8,437 nt of DNA, taken from JBGTKH01 sp041744735 (GTDB taxonomy: Bacteria > Planctomycetota > Planctomycetia > Pirellulales > Pirellulaceae). The DNA is taken from contig JBGTKH010000649.1 of assembly GCA_041744735.1 (NCBI GenBank), positions 1-8,437 of the forward strand, in the 5' to 3' direction. The notes under the pieces were generated by a model. The model was not told the DNA's origin and searched no databases. It worked only from the letters and a program-made list of their open reading frames with translations. Both the position numbers and the translations under genes were made by a program. Of the stretch, positions 6,491-8,437 are shown piece after piece (the first letter of the stretch is position 1; each line of letters opens with the position of its first letter).

Positions 6491-6780
6491 ATGACACGCC
6501 AGTTGTTTTCGATGCTGTTCGTGCTCGCCGTGAGTTGCTTGAGTACCGTTGTCGCCGCGGAATCGAAGCTGCAGAAACCGCACATTGCTCGCTCGAATTG
6601 TTTAACATCGCCGACGACCCGAACGAGAAAGTGAACCTGGCCGAATCTCACCCGGACAAAGTGGAACAGTTGCTCGCTCGATTGGCCCACTATCGCAAAG
6701 AAGCCGTTCCGCCACGCGGCCTCAATGACAATGAACCGGCCGGATACAAGGCGCCGAAAGTTTGGGGTGAGGCGGAGTGA
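6491..6780 (+). pseudogene. Secreted sulfatase remnant (internal deletion plus frameshift)
   Basis: From ATG 6491, with AGGG about 10 nt upstream, the frame encodes a good Sec signal peptide (MTRQLFSMLFVLAVSCLSTV, then VAAES). It is followed by KPHI, the usual start of the mature sulfatase fold (normally KPN-I). After about residue 32 the sequence stops resembling a sulfatase and ends at TGA 6632-6634. In the next frame, from about 6592 to TGA 6778-6780, it reads LELFNIADDPNEKVNLAESH and on to a Lys/Pro-rich end, the typical C-terminus of type I sulfatases. Intact enzymes have roughly 450-550 residues, so the whole catalytic core, including the C-x-P-S-R formylglycine site, is gone. The junction is near 6583-6592. 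The remnant is presumably inactive. In planctomycetes such enzymes attack sulfated polysaccharides. Confidence 0.8.
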
Positions 6781-6795
6781 GGGACGGGGGCTCTT

Positions 6796-6837
6796 AGCTT
6801 TTAGCTCTCAGCTCTCAGCTCTCAGCTCTCAGCTCTT
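6796..6837. repeat. Heptanucleotide tandem repeat (AGCTCTC type), 6 units
   Basis: Six 7-bp units: AGCTTTT, four AGCTCTC, AGCTCTT. It lies between the sulfatase remnant and the oxidoreductase gene. The form is that of a short tandemly repeated repetitive sequence, and unit number may vary between strains. Confidence 0.9.
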
Positions 6838-6840
6838 GGT

Positions 6841-6868
6841 AATTCGTGATTCGTGATTCGTAATTCGC
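6841..6868. repeat. Heptanucleotide tandem repeat (GATTCGT type), 4 units
   Basis: Four units: AATTCGT, GATTCGT, GATTCGT, AATTCGC. It starts 3 bp after the preceding array and ends 7 bp before the AGGAG of the next gene, so changes in unit number would alter its leader or promoter spacing. Confidence 0.9.
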
Positions 6869-6890
6869 CTTTTACAGGAGACAGAATTCC

Positions 6891-7886
6891 ATGGTCAACA
6901 AACTCGCCGGTCTGCTTGCCGGCACCTTGCTGCTCACGGTCACCCTTATGGCTCATGCTGAGGATGACCAAGACGCCGCGAAACCACTGCGCATCGGCAT
7001 CATCGGCCTCGACACCTCGCACGTGATTGCTTTCACGAAGATTCTGAACGATCCTAATGCGGCGCCCGACGTGGCGGGCTGCCGCGTCGTGGTTGCTTAT
7101 CCAAAAGGCAGCCCGGACATCGAATCGAGCGTCAGCCGAGTGCCGGGCTACACGAAACAAATCCAAGACATGGGCGTAGAGATTGTCGAATCGATCGACG
7201 AATTGATCGCGCGTGTCGATGCGGTGCTGCTGGAAACCAACGACGGCCGGCCGCATCTAGAACAAGTGCTGCCCGTGTTTCAAGCCGGCAAGCCGGTGTT
7301 CATCGACAAGCCGATCGCCGCCTCGCTGTCCGACGCGGTGGCCATCTTCGAGGCGTCGAAGAAGTACGACGTGCCCTCGTTCTCGTCGTCATCGTTGCGA
7401 TTCGCCAAGAGCACGCAGGCGGCGCGAAATGGAGAGTACGGCACGATCACGCGCTGCGAAACGTCGTCGCCTTGCTCGCTGGAAAAAACGCACCCCGATT
7501 TGTTCTGGTACGGGATTCACGGCGTCGAGGCGCTGTTCACTGTGCTGGGCACGGGCTGTGAGTCGGTGCAGCGCAGTTCGGTTGACGGCAAGATCGTGGT
7601 CACCGGCCGCTGGCGCGATGGCCGCGTCGGCGTGTTCCGCGAAGACAAAGGCTACGGCGGCACGGCGACCGGCGACAAAGGCGAAGGCCCCGTCGGCAAC
7701 TCGGACGGCTACCGCCCGCTGTTGGTCGAGATCGTCAAATTCTTCCACACCGGCAAACCGCCCGTCAGCGCCGCGGAAACGCTGGAAATCTACGCCTTCA
7801 TGGAAGCCGCGGACGAGAGCAAGCGGCAGGATGGAGCGGAGGTGAGGTTGGACGACATTCTGAAGAAAGCGGGCGGCGGCAAATGA
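6891..7886 (+). CDS. Secreted Gfo/Idh/MocA-family oxidoreductase
   Basis: 331 residues. AGGAG at 6876-6880 lies 10 nt before ATG 6891 and fixes the start. Residues 1-23 form a Sec-type signal peptide (hydrophobic LAGLLAGTLLLTVTLMAHA; no twin arginine). A Rossmann domain follows: IGIIGLDTSH (35-44) is a variant dinucleotide loop, VDAVLLETNDGRPH (109-122) follows, and FIDKP (137-141) corresponds to the E-K-P motif with Asp in place of Glu. The C-terminal domain has YGIHGVEALF (207-216), with a likely substrate or catalytic His, and a conserved tail ETLEIYAFMEAADESKRQDG (296-315). The family performs NAD(P)-dependent oxidation or reduction, often of sugars. Export of such a cofactor-dependent enzyme is common in planctomycetes but poorly understood. 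Substrate unknown. It follows a dead sulfatase gene, which may hint at polysaccharide use, but the two are not shown to form an operon. Confidence 0.85.
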   Translation: MVNKLAGLLAGTLLLTVTLMAHAEDDQDAAKPLRIGIIGLDTSHVIAFTKILNDPNAAPDVAGCRVVVAYPKGSPDIESSVSRVPGYTKQIQDMGVEIVESIDELIARVDAVLLETNDGRPHLEQVLPVFQAGKPVFIDKPIAASLSDAVAIFEASKKYDVPSFSSSSLRFAKSTQAARNGEYGTITRCETSSPCSLEKTHPDLFWYGIHGVEALFTVLGTGCESVQRSSVDGKIVVTGRWRDGRVGVFREDKGYGGTATGDKGEGPVGNSDGYRPLLVEIVKFFHTGKPPVSAAETLEIYAFMEAADESKRQDGAEVRLDDILKKAGGGK

Positions 7887-7935
7887 CGAATGTCGAATGC
7901 CAAATGACGAAAGAATGACGAAGTCCGAATGACGA
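7883..7935. repeat. Degenerate heptanucleotide tandem repeat (ATGACGA type)
   Basis: Units at 7883 (ATGACGA), 7890 (ATGTCGA), 7897 (ATGCCAA) and 7904 (ATGACGA). After a small phase break come 7915 (ATGACGA), 7922 (AGTCCGA) and 7929 (ATGACGA). The first unit contains the TGA stop of the oxidoreductase gene. Confidence 0.8.
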
Positions 7936-7974
7936 ATATGGGGCGGCCAGAAGCGGGCGCGCGATTCGTTGTCG

Positions 7975-8052
7975 CTATTCTCTCGTTATGCTCCAGCGGT
8001 CGGCAACCTCCAGCAGTCGCGACAGGGGCAAATCGAAACCGGGAAGCAGGTC
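7975..8052 (-). pseudogene. Probable C-terminal fragment of a Uma2-type nuclease
   Basis: On the minus strand, starting at the last bases of the protease gene and in another frame, the sequence reads DLLPGFDLPLSRLLEVADRW, then SITRE and TAG (7975-7977). LPGF-x-LPL followed by an amphipathic end resembles the C-terminus of Uma2 (DUF820) endonucleases as I remember them. Upstream of this point the frame gives no Uma2-like residues and the catalytic core is absent, so it is a scrap. It could be chance, but the peptide is unusually protein-like for non-coding DNA. Confidence 0.35.
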
Positions 8053-8437
8053 AATACAGTTCCAGGATTTGTTCGCCGCCGTGGGCCGAATTGCCGATGA
8101 GTTTGCGGCTTTGCGAATCGACGACTAGATCGAGCATTTCCAGCGGAATCTGACCGATGAGCACCGGCACCTCGTCGGGAACCTCCATGACATCGACCGT
8201 GCAATCGCGACCTTGAATGGACAGGCGAACCGCCTCATGGACATTTGTGTCACCGAGTCCGCGTGACGACGTGGTGCGATTCGAATAGCGCTTGGATAGG
8301 CCCAACTGCTTGATCAGCCGCGCGGGCAGCGCGAGGGTCGTGGCCCCCGTGTCTACGAGTGCGTCGGATACCGTGATGCGCCGAGCTTGGTCGAGTGGCC
8401 GAATCCCGTGCTCGACTTCCCACTTGTCTTGGAGATT
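8051..8437 (-). CDS. Retropepsin-like (clan AA) aspartic protease, 5' end outside window
   Basis: 128 residues are visible and the frame is open to the window edge. A TTG at 8305 lies after the active site and cannot be the start. ALVDTGATTLALP carries the catalytic D-T-G-A motif (about 29-32). The middle has VRLSIQGRDCTVDVMEVPD, and the end has PVLIGQIPLEMLDLVVD, the I-L-G-like second motif with the L-E-x-L-D-x-V-V-D signature of bacterial retropepsin-like proteins. These are single-domain proteins of about 130-150 residues that dimerise to make the active site, so only some 10-20 N-terminal residues are probably missing. No signal peptide can be judged. The substrate is unknown. The stop (8051-8053) is followed at once by a nuclease-like fragment. 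Confidence 0.82.
   Translation of the reverse strand, partial: NLQDKWEVEHGIRPLDQARRITVSDALVDTGATTLALPARLIKQLGLSKRYSNRTTSSRGLGDTNVHEAVRLSIQGRDCTVDVMEVPDEVPVLIGQIPLEMLDLVVDSQSRKLIGNSAHGGEQILELY

Noticed and set aside
6340..6590. Reading the sulfatase C-terminus as part of a 146-residue gene starting at 6340
   Set aside because: The upstream part is REPIN sequence and the wrong frame of the signal peptide. Only the last 62 or so codons are sulfatase-like.
6223..6690. Minus-strand open frame of 155 codons
   Set aside because: It runs through a REPIN and antisense to the sulfatase remnant, and shows no family features.
6836..6866. Sigma-70-like promoter within the heptamer array
   Set aside because: TTGGTA and TAATTC are about 19 bp apart and arise from the repeat itself; too weak to call.

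Overview
The window looks like chromosomal DNA from a GC-rich, diderm Planctomycete, probably of the Pirellulales type. Four things point there. There is a secreted Gfo/Idh/MocA oxidoreductase. There is a remnant of a secreted sulfatase. There is a bacterial retropepsin-like protease of a kind I associate with planctomycetes. The gaps are dense with short palindromic repeats and 7-bp tandem repeats. This placement is from memory of gene content and was not searched.

Layout. Positions 3-2262 (+) hold two related genes for probable outer-membrane beta-barrel proteins, the first cut by the window edge. Both carry an LLPAGG...FPKPKLA core and end in a terminal aromatic residue. Positions 2260-2499 are a convergent gap filled with a TA-bounded MITE-like element and three REP hairpins. 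Positions 2523-6046 (-) are a two-gene lipopolysaccharide operon: kdsC (KDO 8-phosphate phosphatase), coupled by a GTGA overlap to a 1001-residue membrane-anchored LptC/LptA-like (OstA) protein. Positions 6047-6490 contain no intact gene, but hold two REPINs, one nested in a larger inverted repeat. Positions 6491-6780 (+) are a sulfatase pseudogene that keeps only its signal peptide and C-terminus, in different frames. Positions 6891-7886 (+) encode the oxidoreductase, bracketed by three heptanucleotide tandem arrays. Positions 7975-8437 (-) hold the 3' part of a retropepsin-like protease gene, followed directly by what looks like the C-terminal scrap of a Uma2-type nuclease.

How it fits together. 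The central theme is the cell envelope: a KDO synthesis step, a very large candidate Lpt bridge that would carry lipopolysaccharide across the periplasm, and two probable outer-membrane barrels. A functional link between the barrels and the Lpt operon is inference only, because they are convergent and not in one operon.

The most striking non-coding signal is three unrelated-sequence REP families (9 copies). All share one architecture: GTAG, an 8-bp stem, a 4-nt loop, and the stem's complement. Paired base changes keep the stems intact. This matches the form of RAYT-mobilised REPs. One REPIN lies inside the apparent 5' coding region of a barrel gene, and the MITE-like element sits exactly on that gene's stop codon. 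I saw no CRISPR array, tRNA, rRNA or complete transposase.
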